Assembly (NCBI GenBank): GCA_963693305.1
Contig: OY855904.1
Coordinates: forward strand, 42,895,804 to 42,959,803
Length of the DNA stretch: 64,000 nt
DNA from: Meandrina meandrites
Taxonomy: Eukaryota > Cnidaria > Anthozoa > Scleractinia > Meandrinidae
Direction of reading: 5' to 3'
Shown here piece by piece: positions 45,342 through 56,423 of the stretch (within the stretch, counting starts at the first letter, position 1; each line of letters starts with the position of its first letter). The notes beneath the pieces were generated by a model, which had not been told where the DNA came from, made no database searches, and worked only from the letters and a program-made list of their open reading frames with translations. Made by a program: the position numbers and the translations under genes.

Positions 45342-46074
45342 ACTATGCAGGGAAAAATGTATAGCTCAAAGTATTCCTAAAAAATAGTACTTTCGGATAA
45401 TAATAGAGACTGTCACAGATAACTATTTGCTTATGACATCATAAAAGCGAGTGCTACTTAAAACGGCGGGATACTCAGGAACATAAATTTAGCCTTGAAC
45501 GTAAATGCTTTTTGGGCGCGTCACGAAAAGAGGTAACGACAATAATTGTTCAAATAGGGAAATATTGAAGCTCTTTGAATATAGTCAGTGAGGCATTCGT
45601 TTAGAAGTTTAGCTGAGAAAGTGCGGAGCGCTATCGATTGTTAAGCAGGACGTTTTTGTATGTAATCAGTGTGATAGCAGAGAGGGATTTAGGTAAATAT
45701 GAATCTTCATGAATAAAATACGAGCCTGCAAATAGAATTTTTATGCCCTCTCTCTTAGTCTGACTTGAGTTTTTTCGTTCTTGGGGATGAGCCAATGATA
45801 GTTACGTCACCTCCCGTCTAGGGTTGTGTGTAGGTCACGCAACCTAGCAAGCAATTTGCTTGCCATTGTCTCCGACCTATCTGTGGTCGAAAAACTTGTT
45901 TTGAATTCCCTCCCCCTCCCTATGTTCCGTCTTCTTGTTTGTTATTGCATATTTAGTTATTTTTCCATGCGTTTTCTAGGCTCGCACCTTTACTGGGCAA
46001 ACCTATGTATCAAAAAGTGATCAAGAGTTTTAATGTTTCAATAAAAGCAGTTGTGGGTCTTCGGCCCATAGTCA

Positions 46075-46567
46075 TATTTGTCAAAAGGTCATAAGCTAGA
46101 AGCTACTTACATCTAGTAATTGGCGCGTGTAATGTCTTTCGCGAGTATGCTATTCTTAGACCAAGCCTTGCGCACGAGAAAGTGACGTAGTTTATCACGT
46201 GCACGTTCAATGATGACATACACTTGCAATGAGATTGTTGCCAATGTAATGGGTTTGTGAGGACCCTCCATTTTGATGGACTAGGAAAAAAATATATAAA
46301 AAATGGACGAAATTTTCATCATCAGCCCGAAGTAGGTGTTTGTCGATAGCGACACTTCAAAGTCATGACGAAGGATCTAATTAGGTAAATAAACGACGAC
46401 TAACCTGAAGGTAAGCGCTTCTCTTCCGACTTGAAAATGAACCAATCAAACGCCGCGACGCCAAATGCCTCAACGCGATTGGTTCGCGGAAAAGCCGTTA
46501 TAAAAATAGCCCGTTGCTGGAGATGTAGACTTCTAGGTCCTTCTAGTTTATGAACTTCTGTATTTGT
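46075..46567. mobile_element. TIR transposon family copy B, 479 bp, 7-bp target duplication
   Basis: Element 46082-46560 begins CAAAAGGTCATAAGCTAGAAG and ends ...CTAGTTTATGAACTTCTG, matching in degenerate form the ends of the element at 30709-31993. The inner words AATGTCTTTCGCG and GATGTAGACTTCTAG are shared. TATTTGT is repeated at 46075-46081 and 46561-46567. It is an internally deleted relative of copy A. Confidence 0.7.
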
Positions 46568-49234
46568 CCAATGTTGTGTTAAATTGTTACCCAGTAAACA
46601 GCGTTTAGGCAAAGCAGCAGTGTGTAGGGTGCTATTCTTATCGTGTTATGAAATAAATTGCTTTACGTGTATTTTGAGGCGTTTGAGGCCGTTTCTTCGG
46701 GCGAATTTCAAACATATCGTTGTAATACCTAATAAATTCCTATTCGCCTTTTCTCATTTCCGCGTAAAAGCAACTTTAAATCGTTGAATACATTTTCCTT
46801 TGTTAACCGTTCACCTTTTCCATTTTCTTTCTTATGAGTTTTACAGCTTTAAACGGACTTTTTAATGTTTTCGTCGCGTCGGTTCGTGGATTTTGGTGTG
46901 AACGGTCGGTGAAGCTGAACCCGTGTTTTATTCTTCCAGCCGCTGTGATTGGTTCACCGCTTAATTTTATGGAGAAATAAAGACACTTGATCACGAACCT
47001 AATGGCTTGTGATTTACAAGGTTTTCTCGTCTTCTCCCAACATCCTGCGGAGGTTTTATTGCGCCGGTAGACCCCTAGAAAGTGTGGTCTAGGCTTATCT
47101 TGTATTGTGTGACTTCTAGTCTTGTACCCAGATGTTTACTCACTTCGAGGGTTGAGAAGATCTGGCTACGAGATTAGTGTGACTCTGTATTCGCAGTTAT
47201 CGCGGTCGTCTGGGCCGAGTGATTGAGATCCCGGATTACCATTTCAGTGCTTGTTCAGCTCGGTGAACATTTTCGCGCTACATTCACGGTCAAAGTTTTA
47301 AGTATTATTTACGGTTTCACGGCTTACGAATATTGTCACGGCTTTACGGGTATTATCACGATTTTAGGACTGACTAAAGGGCACAGATGTAAGTTTTCTT
47401 TTCGTTTGTAATGATTTATTTCCTGTAACTTCTGTTTCGTTAGCTAGTTTGGCGCTAGGTCAGCTTTGTAATTCTTGTTTTCGTTTCCACACACTTACCG
47501 CACCGCACTTTACCGTACTCGTGAAGTTCGCTTTAACGTGCCTTATCAACATGTATGTATACAAATGATTGGATTGTCGCAAGAACGGTGTGCGTGACGA
47601 CTCTGTAATAAATTGGTTATTCTGATCACACATTCAAGCTTCGGGTCGCACTGAGGACAATATCGAGACAAGTTTATTTTGATAACCATAAATAGTGTCA
47701 GATACCTGTCATCAGTACGCAGACAAAATCTTTTAAGGAGCCGTAAGCAAGCATTAAATGTTTTTCTTGTGATAAAGTTGTCAGTCCATCTCAAAGAAAC
47801 CTTGAATCGCTTCTCATTTTATTTTTCAGTGCGAGTTGTATTGTCGGTCATGCGTGTCTTGTCATGAATTCAGGTTTTCGATCAAATTTTGCCGGTTTTT
47901 GGGAAAGCAGCTCAGATATTCCTAAGCGGCGACCGCGACGTCTTATCTGCCGTTGTAGTATCAAAACTTGCGCCTGAAGTGCTCGTATTTGTATGATGCA
48001 AGAAAGAAGAATGGATCTTTGCGCATCACTAGCTGCACCCATGTTCAAAAGGTAGAAAAAGAAAGCCAGAATCAAAGCAATTTTGCGTTCATTCTGCACT
48101 TCATTTTGCGTAAAAGAGTGGGAAATTAATTTAAAAATATGCAAAAAATACCGGGACGGATGAAGTTACGCTGATGTCACAGATAATTGTGTCTTTAGTG
48201 CGACCCTAAACCACAACGTTTAAATTGTCTCAGACAAATTGTGAGACAAACATTGTTTGTCTTAAAGAGGTGGAGGGGGGGGGGGGGGGGGGGGCGGGGG
48301 AGGATTGTTTAATATACACGAACTAGCAGTTGCAGTTGACCAATTTATGAACTCCTGAGCGTTACAATCTTTGAATGCAATTTTTAGTCGCGCTGGGTAA
48401 ATGTAATAATTTTCTGCGCGCTTTTGCACGCATCACTCTGATCACAGACATGAACTGAAGCAAACAGTTCGATTGAAATTTCGAGGGAACAAAGTTGTCG
48501 TCACGTTTTCAGTGCGACAAGCAAAATAGCAAAATTCTTTAATAAAAACTACAATAAAAACGTTTACTTGCTTAAAATATTAAAAGGAATATGAGTTTTC
48601 GGCTGTCGCTCTAAGGCTGGTGAAAAAGGAATGCAAGATGAATAGGTGCACGTTTGCATTTTTATACCCTAAAAAAGGCAAATAGAAATTAATTAGGCAT
48701 TGCAACAATATGTTTGAAATTCGACCGAAGAAACGGCTTCAAAACGCCTCAAAATACCACGTAAATCAGTTTACCTTATAACACGATTAATAGATGTACA
48801 AATATAAACTCGTGAGTTCCCTGTAAATGCTGCTAGCTATGATGATTAATTCCTATTTGGCTTGATTTATTTTTCTTTTCAATATGACAATTCGTTATTG
48901 AAATAAGGTGTAAATGAGTAAATCGCTTCATTAATACCTGACTTCATATGTGCTTTACAGATCGAGCTTTTAAGAATGATGTTAAACACAGGCCAGGAAT
49001 CGAAATACGAAGGTATGCATTTGCTTCTCTTGTTTTACGGACTTGGTAAATATCATTGTTGGTATTCAACGTGTTATTATGATAGAAAACGTCTCAGCAG
49101 CAAGGATACAATCCTTTCGTAAATAACCTAACGAGGTGTCGGCGCAGCGTTTGACTAATCCGACATTAAAACAAGATGCATGTCTTGGTTTACAATTGTT
49201 TTCAGTCTTGTATTAGAGTTGACCAGGCCTTAAG
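46568..49234. other. Intergenic, no gene recognised
   Basis: Short frames without family resemblance. A G-rich run at about 48269-48300 (AGGTGGAGGGGGGG..., mostly G) could form a quadruplex. Nothing else supports a feature. Confidence 0.5.
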
Positions 49235-49975
49235 CTTCCCGTGCACGAGTGGACATGTTCCAGCAACATGGTGCAGGTACGAAACGGAAGAGCATATGAA
49301 GCAGGGACCTGCAGCGGGGACATGTAGCGGGGCATATCCCAGGGACATGTAGCAGGGACGTGCAGCGAGGACATGTAGCGGAGGCATATTCCAGGGACAT
49401 GTAGCAGGGACGTGCAGCGGGGACATGTAGCAGGGTATATCCCAAGGAAGTGTTGCAGCGAGTCGTCCCCTGTGTGAGTTAGCCGTGCGTGTTATATCGC
49501 CTAGAAAGAATTTTCTTTTGAAAATAATCAGTATGCTTTGGACGGCAGTAAAGATGAACGTCGCCAAACAATGAACAGCGGCTTTGCACGCTTTAACATA
49601 AACCTAGAATATGTCCCTACCACACTTTTGCATGTTCATATACATTGCGATTTTGTTGCTGCTGCACGTCCCTGCTACACGTCCCTGCTACATGTCCCTG
49701 CTACATGTCCCTGCTACATGTCCCTGCTACATGTCCCTGCTACATGTCCCTGCTACATGTCCCAGCCTCATGCCCCTGCTACATGTCCTTGCTACATGTC
49801 CCTGCTACATGTCCCTGCTATATGTCCTTGCTACATGTCCCTGTTACATGTGCCTGCTACATGCCCCTGTTATATGTCCTTGCTATCTCCTTAGTTTGAA
49901 CAGTACGCGATTTTATCCCTGCTAGATGTCCCTGCGGCATGTCACACCGACATGTTCCCTCGTGTGCGGGCACCT
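49235..49975. repeat. Inverted pair of 15-bp minisatellites (ACATGTCCCTGCTAC)
   Basis: 49250-49445 carries the purine-rich form (GGGACATGTAGCAGG), with GTGCAGCG variants. 49665-49890 carries the complementary form, about fifteen units of CCCTGCTACATGT. The outer flanks are also inverted: CGTGCACGAGTGGACATGTTCC near 49241 and CATGTTCCCTCGTGTGCGGG near 49950. The repeat length of 15 keeps all frames open and generates Cys-Tyr-Met-Ser-Leu-type polypeptides on both strands, which I do not take as genes. Confidence 0.9.
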
Positions 49976-50064
49976 TCACGGGTTAGCAACTTTATTATTT
50001 ATTATTTATAATGTTCAGCACCGTTAGCATGCAAATGGAAAACAGTTTCGCGAACAGTGTTTGC

Positions 50065-50656
50065 TTACAGAGCTCTAATTTGTTTCCTGTACAGTCAACA
50101 AAGAAAAAACATTAAACCGTGGAAAGTAAGGAGGCAGACTCTGTACTGTTTTGAATGATTCGATTTGTGACAAAAGTATAAACTAAAAATAACGATGCCT
50201 TTTTATTTGTCAAAAGAAAATACGCCAGCTATCAATTGGCGTACGGTCAGTTAGAGTCTCCATGTATCAATCTTTATTCGTCAGAAACAGAAATGGGCGG
50301 AGGGGAGGGAAGTGTTGATGACAAAGTGTCATCATCAAAGTTAATCATGAAAGCCTGCTAGCAGGCTTTCATGATTAACTTTTGCGCCCTATTCTCTTGT
50401 TTAAATCTTGCGCTGTTCTCTTGTACGTCTGCAGGCGGGGCGGAGGGGAGGGGAGGAGAGCGCTGCTTGGGTGTCATACTCTCCTCCAAACTAAAGTCAT
50501 AGCGAGGCTGATAACGACAGCTGTGCTATCAGTGCTGATGCAATGTATACCATTTTATTCATAAGTTTGCATACACGTCATGTCTTGATGAAATGGTTTA
50601 GAACGACACATACTTGATATCGTTGCTATGTCATTTCAGACACCTGTGGCAACACG
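50065..50656 (+). promoter_or_regulatory. Upstream region and 5' UTR intron of AT3
   Basis: Aligns with the AT2 upstream region. It contains the GGGGCGGAGGGGAGGGGAGG purine-rich tract, GCAATGTATACCA (about 50540) and the conserved acceptor TTGCTATGTCATTTCAG (AG at 50638-50639), 17 bases before the ATG. It differs from AT2 by a perfect 42-base palindrome at 50339-50380. Confidence 0.55.
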
Positions 50657-52192
50657 ATGGCCTATGCTATATGTTGCGGAGTTGTAGCAATACTGTTGAC
50701 CATATTGTGGAGAAAATTGGGTGGCAGGAGAACAACATTCCAAAAACAGTATTCCCATGACAACGGACGTCCCCTTGGTATTGTAGAGAAGTGGATGAGA
50801 CTTGGTCATGATACAGATGGATCCCGTATTCTTGCTAACACTCTGGTTCTGAGATCCAAGAAGCCAATCACAGGTCCAGTGGTGAGAAAGGCAATGGAGC
50901 TGCTCATGAACAGGCACCCAATGCTGCGCATGTGCACCAAAAAGGACAAAGATGGAGATTACCGTCTGCAAAAAATGGTCAATGTTCATGTGGACCTACG
51001 CGAACTTGATACCACAGACTGGAAGACTGTTATGGAGGATAGTTTGTTGGAGAAATTTGATGGCGAGGATGGTCCCCTTTGGAGAGTGACATTTCTTCCC
51101 AATGCTAGATATGAGCCAGATACAGAAGAAGACACCCAGGGAATAACATCATACCCTCACGAGTGCATTTGCGTATTTGGCTTCCATCACATTGTGGTAG
51201 ATGGAAAGTCCTATCTCAGAATGTTTGCAGAGTTCATAAAATATTTGGACAACTTAATCAACAACGAGGAACCTAAAGTGAGATCAATGGCTATGCTGCC
51301 ACCAATGGATCTTTACATGAGTGAGGTGATCCAGCCTAAATGGTACCACCACGTTATGCAAATAGTGCTTGAAATACTGTTAGTTATACCTAGATTTCCT
51401 GAATTCATGATGAGCAGAATGCATGGAGGTAATGCTTTTACCAAAAAATATGGTGAAGAAATCCAAAGAATTCCTAACATTCAATCAAGAACAAAGGTGA
51501 TTACCAGGGAGTTTTCAAAGGTCGAGACATCACGTTTGCTGGCGATGTGTAAGGAGCACCAAACCACTGTTCAGGCCGCTTTTCAGACGGCGGCTGGTGT
51601 TGCTATGGCTGCCATGCTTGAAGAGAAGGAGTGGGAAGTAGCATCCAGTGTTACAGTCAATATCAGGCCATTCCTAAAGTCCAAAGTACCAGATGACTAT
51701 GTCGGAGTGTACTTTATATTCCTGCAATGTAAAAACCTGTTTGTGCCGTCACCCGATGCAAAGAAATTCTGGAGCATGGCTGGACAAGTTTCAAGTGACC
51801 TCCATGCGAGGTTGAACAAAAATGAACATATGAATATGTGGCCAATGCTCACAACGATGATTCGAATGGAAATGATCAGTGCAATGACCAAGGCTAAAAA
51901 CGAACGGTCCGGTCAACGCGATGACAAGCTGATATACTTCACTAACCTAGGCCATGCTAAGTTTCTAGATAGATCTCCTGATAATGACGACGTCATCCTC
52001 CGAGCCAGGTTTGGCTGTTCAGCGAGGCACCCACGTGGACCTATCTTTCACATTAACTTTGCCACATTCAATGGCAAGTTGTTTTTGACTGTCGTTTACT
52101 ACAGCAACATTGTAAATGATGCCACAGCCCAGAAATATGCTGATTTGGTTAAAGGAACTATTCTTAAGGCAATCAAGGATATGATGGATTAG
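50657..52192 (+). CDS. AT3: membrane-anchored HHxxxDG acyltransferase
   Basis: An intact 511-residue frame with no internal stop. Hydrophobic N-terminal anchor (about 1-18), RHPMLR near 86-91, HHIVVDG near 177-183, and the C-terminal HINFATFNGKLFLTVVYY strand block. The long stretch EVIQPKWYHHVMQIVLEILLVIPRFPEFMMSR (about 225-255) is moderately hydrophobic and could be a membrane-contacting helix or part of the fold; it is conserved in all paralogues. AT3 is nearly the same as AT1 and shares the MIRMEMIS insertion absent in AT2. Catalytic residues are intact, so it should be active. Acyl donor and acceptor cannot be inferred from sequence alone. Confidence 0.85.
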   Translation: MAYAICCGVVAILLTILWRKLGGRRTTFQKQYSHDNGRPLGIVEKWMRLGHDTDGSRILANTLVLRSKKPITGPVVRKAMELLMNRHPMLRMCTKKDKDGDYRLQKMVNVHVDLRELDTTDWKTVMEDSLLEKFDGEDGPLWRVTFLPNARYEPDTEEDTQGITSYPHECICVFGFHHIVVDGKSYLRMFAEFIKYLDNLINNEEPKVRSMAMLPPMDLYMSEVIQPKWYHHVMQIVLEILLVIPRFPEFMMSRMHGGNAFTKKYGEEIQRIPNIQSRTKVITREFSKVETSRLLAMCKEHQTTVQAAFQTAAGVAMAAMLEEKEWEVASSVTVNIRPFLKSKVPDDYVGVYFIFLQCKNLFVPSPDAKKFWSMAGQVSSDLHARLNKNEHMNMWPMLTTMIRMEMISAMTKAKNERSGQRDDKLIYFTNLGHAKFLDRSPDNDDVILRARFGCSARHPRGPIFHINFATFNGKLFLTVVYYSNIVNDATAQKYADLVKGTILKAIKDMMD

Positions 52193-52421
52193 GCATCGCA
52201 TAAGGCCTCTTTGACACAGGGATGCTAAAACTTTCAAACTGCCGGTTGCTGTTTATTCATATCTTGAGGACATTCGGATGTCACAACTGTTTGTCGACAG
52301 TTAGTGCCGTTGCTACTGGTAACCGTGTTTATGTAATTATCCCCTTTCGGTAGTGTTTGTTGTTAAGTTAGCGAATATTTTAACTGTTTCCAGACGCTGA
52401 GCTGTTTATGTTTGATGTTAA

Positions 52422-52729
52422 GTAGGTAAGGTAAAGTCTGCATACGCGTCTAGTGGGTCGTAAGTTCGGAGCCCATCCCGCTTTTCGTAGTATGAAGCAA
52501 CTAGGAGTATTTCTACTCCTCCCTGGATATGAGGTGCTAGTCCAGGCAGGATTACCCCCAAAAGTAAATTCGCCGGTACCCATTTACACACCTGGGTGGA
52601 GAGAGGCACTATGAGAGTAAAGTGTCTTGCCTAAAAACACAACGCAGTGCCCCGGCCAGTGCTCAAACTTGGACCGCCCCATCCGGAGTCCAGCGCACTA
52701 AACATTAGGCCACCGCCCTCTCGATGAAA
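52422..52729 (-). mobile_element. tRNA-derived SINE with target duplication
   Basis: On the minus strand the head (52720 downward) is tRNA-like: box A in GTGGCCTAATGTTTAGTGCG and box B around AAGTTTGAGCACTGG. It is followed by a body with TTGTGTTTTTAGGCAAGACACTT and CCTCTCTCCACCCAGGTGTG, words typical of widespread metazoan SINEs with a conserved central domain. The 8-base GATGTTAA lies on both sides (52414-52421 and 52730-52737). Family assignment (MetaSINE-like) is tentative. Confidence 0.75.
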
Positions 52730-53329
52730 GATGTTAAAGTGACTAGAAATGCACAATACGCCGTTATAGAGTGGTTCACCCTCTTGAGCGTCGAAAGCAG
52801 TAAGTATTTCTTTGGTTTTGCATTACTTTGCTTGGTGATACGTTGAAAATGTAAGCCCAATTTTTTCATCCAATGAGAGGTAAAACCAAAGCCAGTTGTC
52901 ACACAATCACACACGTTTCTACGTGCTTTGTTGAGTTCTCTCTGACTAGGTCGCACTCAGTTGAAAACAGCTCCATGCGGTCATGGTTTGTTTTAAAATT
53001 CGCGACAGTACATCATCCCTCTTGCTGACTTATTAGCATTAAGGAATGGGGAGACTCCCATCGAGCGGAATGACAGGGAGCACGGGAGTTCATGAGCCAA
53101 CAAGAGGAATAAGAGGGAGGGGTGGCCAGTTCCTCGATGTCTTCGCGAAATGACACATCCTGCGTTAATTGTTGTGTTTTGATAATACCCGGGATAACAA
53201 ATATTACATTAACTGTGAATAGTTTAAATAACGACGACTTTGCTAAGTGATACTGCTTTCTATCCTTGATGAGAAAATAGTCTTTTCCTTATTAGACGGT
53301 CAGTTTTAGATGGTTAACGCTAAGATTAA

Positions 53330-53960
53330 CTCATGCTAAGATTAAACACTGTAAGTTTTATACAACAAAAGTATATTTCACACTGGCAACATATTATTCG
53401 AAACTCTAAGAAATTAGAACTCTATAACACTTTTAAGGACGAATATACGCCTTCCTGCTATTTAGATCTCACAAGAAAACTAAATAACAAGAAAGAATTA
53501 GTGAAACTTAGAAAAGGTAATCATAAATTATTGATTTAAACTGGCAGGTATGATCAAATCCCAAGAGATAATAGACTCTGCCCTACGTGTGGATCAAACC
53601 AAATTGAAGATGACATTCATTTACATTTCCATTGTACTAAATACTGTAGTTTTAGAGATTAATTTTACAAAAAAAAAATAGAGAATCCAATACCAAACAT
53701 TACACAATTACCTCCTAAGTAAGCCACCAAAAAATTAATGAATTCTGATAATTATTATTCAAATACTCAACTGATGAAGTTCATTTTGAGATTCTTATCT
53801 TTACGAAATAATCTTCTATCGAATGAAAGTGATGTAACACATACCGAATTGCAATTTTTTCCCATCGCATGATTATGATTGTTATAAGTTTCGCTTTAGT
53901 TAAGTTTTACGATTTTGCAATACTGTATGTACTTATAGTCATGCAAATAAAGCTTGTTGT
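53330..53960 (+). pseudogene. LINE ORF2 C-terminal fragment and 3' UTR
   Basis: From about 53333 the plus frame encodes WQHIIRNSKKLELYNTFK and later ELVKLRKGNHKLLI. After an in-frame TAA (where Glu is expected) it continues TGRYDQIPRDNRLCPTCG and DDIHFHFHCTKY, the Cys/His-containing C-terminus of non-LTR retrotransposon polymerase. Further stops follow. The tail includes GCAAATAAAGCTTG (AATAAA signal at about 53945). It is a 5'-truncated, inactive copy; the RT core is missing. Confidence 0.75.
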
Positions 53961-54797
53961 TGGTCACGTACTAGTCTAATTATCCACTTTCAGGTAAAAA
54001 TGTTACCGTTAATTAACCGTTGAAGGAAACTGAAAAAGCTGACGTTAAGAACGAAGGAACCAGCTATAGTCCGTGTCTGCACAGAACAGCTGGAATCTGC
54101 GACTCTTCTGTTCGCGTAATCAGAGGAACACGACATTAGATGTTCGCAGCCTCGTCCACAGTGAGAGACTCTGCTTGGTGAGAAAAGAGAGGCGACGAGA
54201 TGCCAGCGTTGTTCCAACCTCTACTGAATTCAGATTCTGTCAGAATCGGACTGCATAGTCAACGGCAAAATCATGTTAACCAATTTAATTTAATTTAATC
54301 ACTGCCAAGTGGACATATTACTCGTTACGAGGGATTGCCAACAACAATCAGCTGAATAGCATTCCACCTTTTGAACAGCCTTAATCTGGTTGTACGTTCA
54401 CGAATATTTGATCAGCTTTTTTTCGTCGGTTGCAAGCTGTTCTCCATACCTCTAAAAATATGTTATTATTAAGGACAATTAATCATTACTGATTTCCAAA
54501 ATTTTGGCAAAATTTTTTATTAATTCGCTTATCCATGCAGACTGATCAAGCATTTTGATTACAATTCATGTTAAATAGTATTTACACAGTTACTGGCGTT
54601 TACACAGTTAAATAGTATTTTAGTATTTAGATAAAAATACATATTATTCCAGTATTGTGCCATTTTACCATATTAGGGCAAAAGAACGCGCAAAATATGC
54701 CACGTTATTACACTGTAGAACAGGGCAAAAATATGGACTGAAATCGAAGCGAAAAAATGGCTGAGCCAAACTTTAATTTTTAGTGGAATAATAAATC

Positions 54798-54904
54798 CCT
54801 TATTCGATGGTTTAAAATATAATACAAGCGGACATTTTGCTCATTGCTCGTATTTTTCCGAGCCCCGAATCCGCGCGTATTATATGTTAAACCATCGAAT
54901 AAGG
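54798..54904. mobile_element. 107-bp hairpin MITE
   Basis: CCTTATTCGATGGTTTAAAA (54798) is inverted at the right as AAACCATCGAATAAGG (to 54904), and TATAATAC pairs with GTATTATA. The loop region contains TTGCTCATTGCTCG. Confidence 0.7.
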
Positions 54905-55758
54905 TGTATGTATTCACATAGTTATATTTACACGGGCATTTAACATTAGTCAGAACTGGCAGGCCAGACCGGTATATTCGAGAACAGAATTCCGTTGCTA
55001 GTCAAATTCGTCCTGACAAATCAGTCAATGCGTAAATATAATATAATGTTGTGGTGGATTTGTGGAACATCTCGTGAAAAAGGCTCATTTCACACTCAAA
55101 ACCACCGGACCGGCTGAGTCATGAATGGCAAGCGCCCTATGATACACCTCAGTCGTGCAGTAAAAACTGAGATTTTGTGCCCAAGTTTGTAGAACGAAAA
55201 ACCGAGGAGATCCATCAACCCCCTTAACCCCTTGCATCACGGTGGTTGTGTAAATTCGTTTAAATGCATTTGAGTATGTCCGAGTTAAACGGTTCATGCT
55301 ACATACTTGTTTATTACTCACATTACATGAAGCTGCAATTTAACTTATACTTACATTGTGGCTGCATGCCTTGCGAAAGTTGTCGGTTTTCCACGTGAAC
55401 TGGTTGCTGGAATACCACGTACTGGGGCGTTTACTGAATATTATAACCCGTAATGCACACCTAACATAATTTTTTGATTATTTTCATACTGTATTCAGAA
55501 AAGCTGCGGATAAGGAAACAAACAACTTGGATCTTGACAAAAAGGCGAAATATTCGCCAAAGCTGAATTAAAGAGACAATGTTATCAAACGTGAAATTGC
55601 TGACTGCAGCACATTAAGGATAATGAACAAAATTGTGACTGATTTCTAAATTCTTAATTTGTATAGAAAAGTGAATTTTGTTCGAAACGACACTTGAAAA
55701 ACCGACTTCCTTTCTTAGCTATCTATATACAGTATGTACACATTATTTACATTTGCCT
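54905..55758. other. Intergenic, no gene recognised
   Basis: A 78-codon minus frame (55085-55321) has no recognisable domain and no clear splice partners. Otherwise AT-rich and featureless. Confidence 0.45.
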
Positions 55759-56105
55759 TAAAGGGACACTGCCACCAACTTTTAGGATAAGTTTGAAAAG
55801 CCAAAAGACATTCTAACCACAGGAGACCCCCAAAATACTGCTTCAGTTTCACTTAAAACTACCCAACCAGTTCTCTGAGACTATAATTAAGTGTGTTTGG
55901 CTGCGGATCGCCAGGATGCGAATGGCTGATATTTCAATCAAATCGCCCGTAACTGACAATGGTTTGTTTCTCCTTTGAGAAAATCAATAGATTTCCCCTC
56001 TTGACTTTCTGGGAGTATTTTGTGTACGTAAAAAAAACATTGCATTGCATCTTTAGCACATTTTTATCCCAAGACGTAAAAATCACCATGACAGTGCCCC
56101 TTTCA
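55759..56105. mobile_element. Small TIR element, AAAGGGACACTG ends
   Basis: AAAGGGACACTGCCACCAAC at about 55760 and CACCATGACAGTGCCCCTTT at about 56086-56105 are diverged inverted termini. A similar end, GACAGTGTCCCTTTAAA, occurs alone at about 42887-42903, which suggests a dispersed family. The minus frame over this region is not a gene. Confidence 0.55.
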
Positions 56106-56348
56106 TCGAGCGTTTGTTCCAACAACAAAAGTAGAAACCATGGAAAATTACGATGAGACAAAATCACTTTGGAATGAACAAGTAATGAAATAACTGATGT
56201 TTTATCAGTTTTTAAAGTAACCTTTGATTGGCTAGATAGAAATAGTACAATTAGCATGATGCAAAAAAGGTGCGAAAGAGACAAAATATAAAAAATAGTT
56301 GACATATTTGCCTAAAATGAACATAGTTAGTGGCCCAGCACACCAAGA

Positions 56349-56423
56349 GTCTCCGTACGTAGCTAAGTGGCTAGAGCACCCAGCCGGTATCTGGATTGCC
56401 ATGGGTTCGATTCCTGTCGGGAC
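56349..56423 (+). tRNA. tRNA-like sequence (SINE head or pseudogene)
   Basis: A 75-base cloverleaf: the acceptor arm GTCTCCG pairs with the CGGGAC end with one mismatch and wobbles. D-arm AGCTAAGTGGCTAGAGC (box A), anticodon stem CCAG/CTGG, T arm GGGTTCGATTCC (box B). The anticodon loop reads CCGGTAT, identical to that of the tRNA-like sequence at 26391-26462, again with C at position 33. It follows no CCA and is probably the head of a SINE or a tRNA pseudogene. Confidence 0.45.

Noticed and set aside
48269..48300. G-quadruplex regulatory element
   Set aside because: It is a homopolymer-like G run of uncertain length, with no gene nearby to regulate.
49202..49925. Cys/His/Met/Pro-rich frames on both strands
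   Set aside because: A 15-bp repeat keeps all frames open; there is no sign of coding selection or gene structure.
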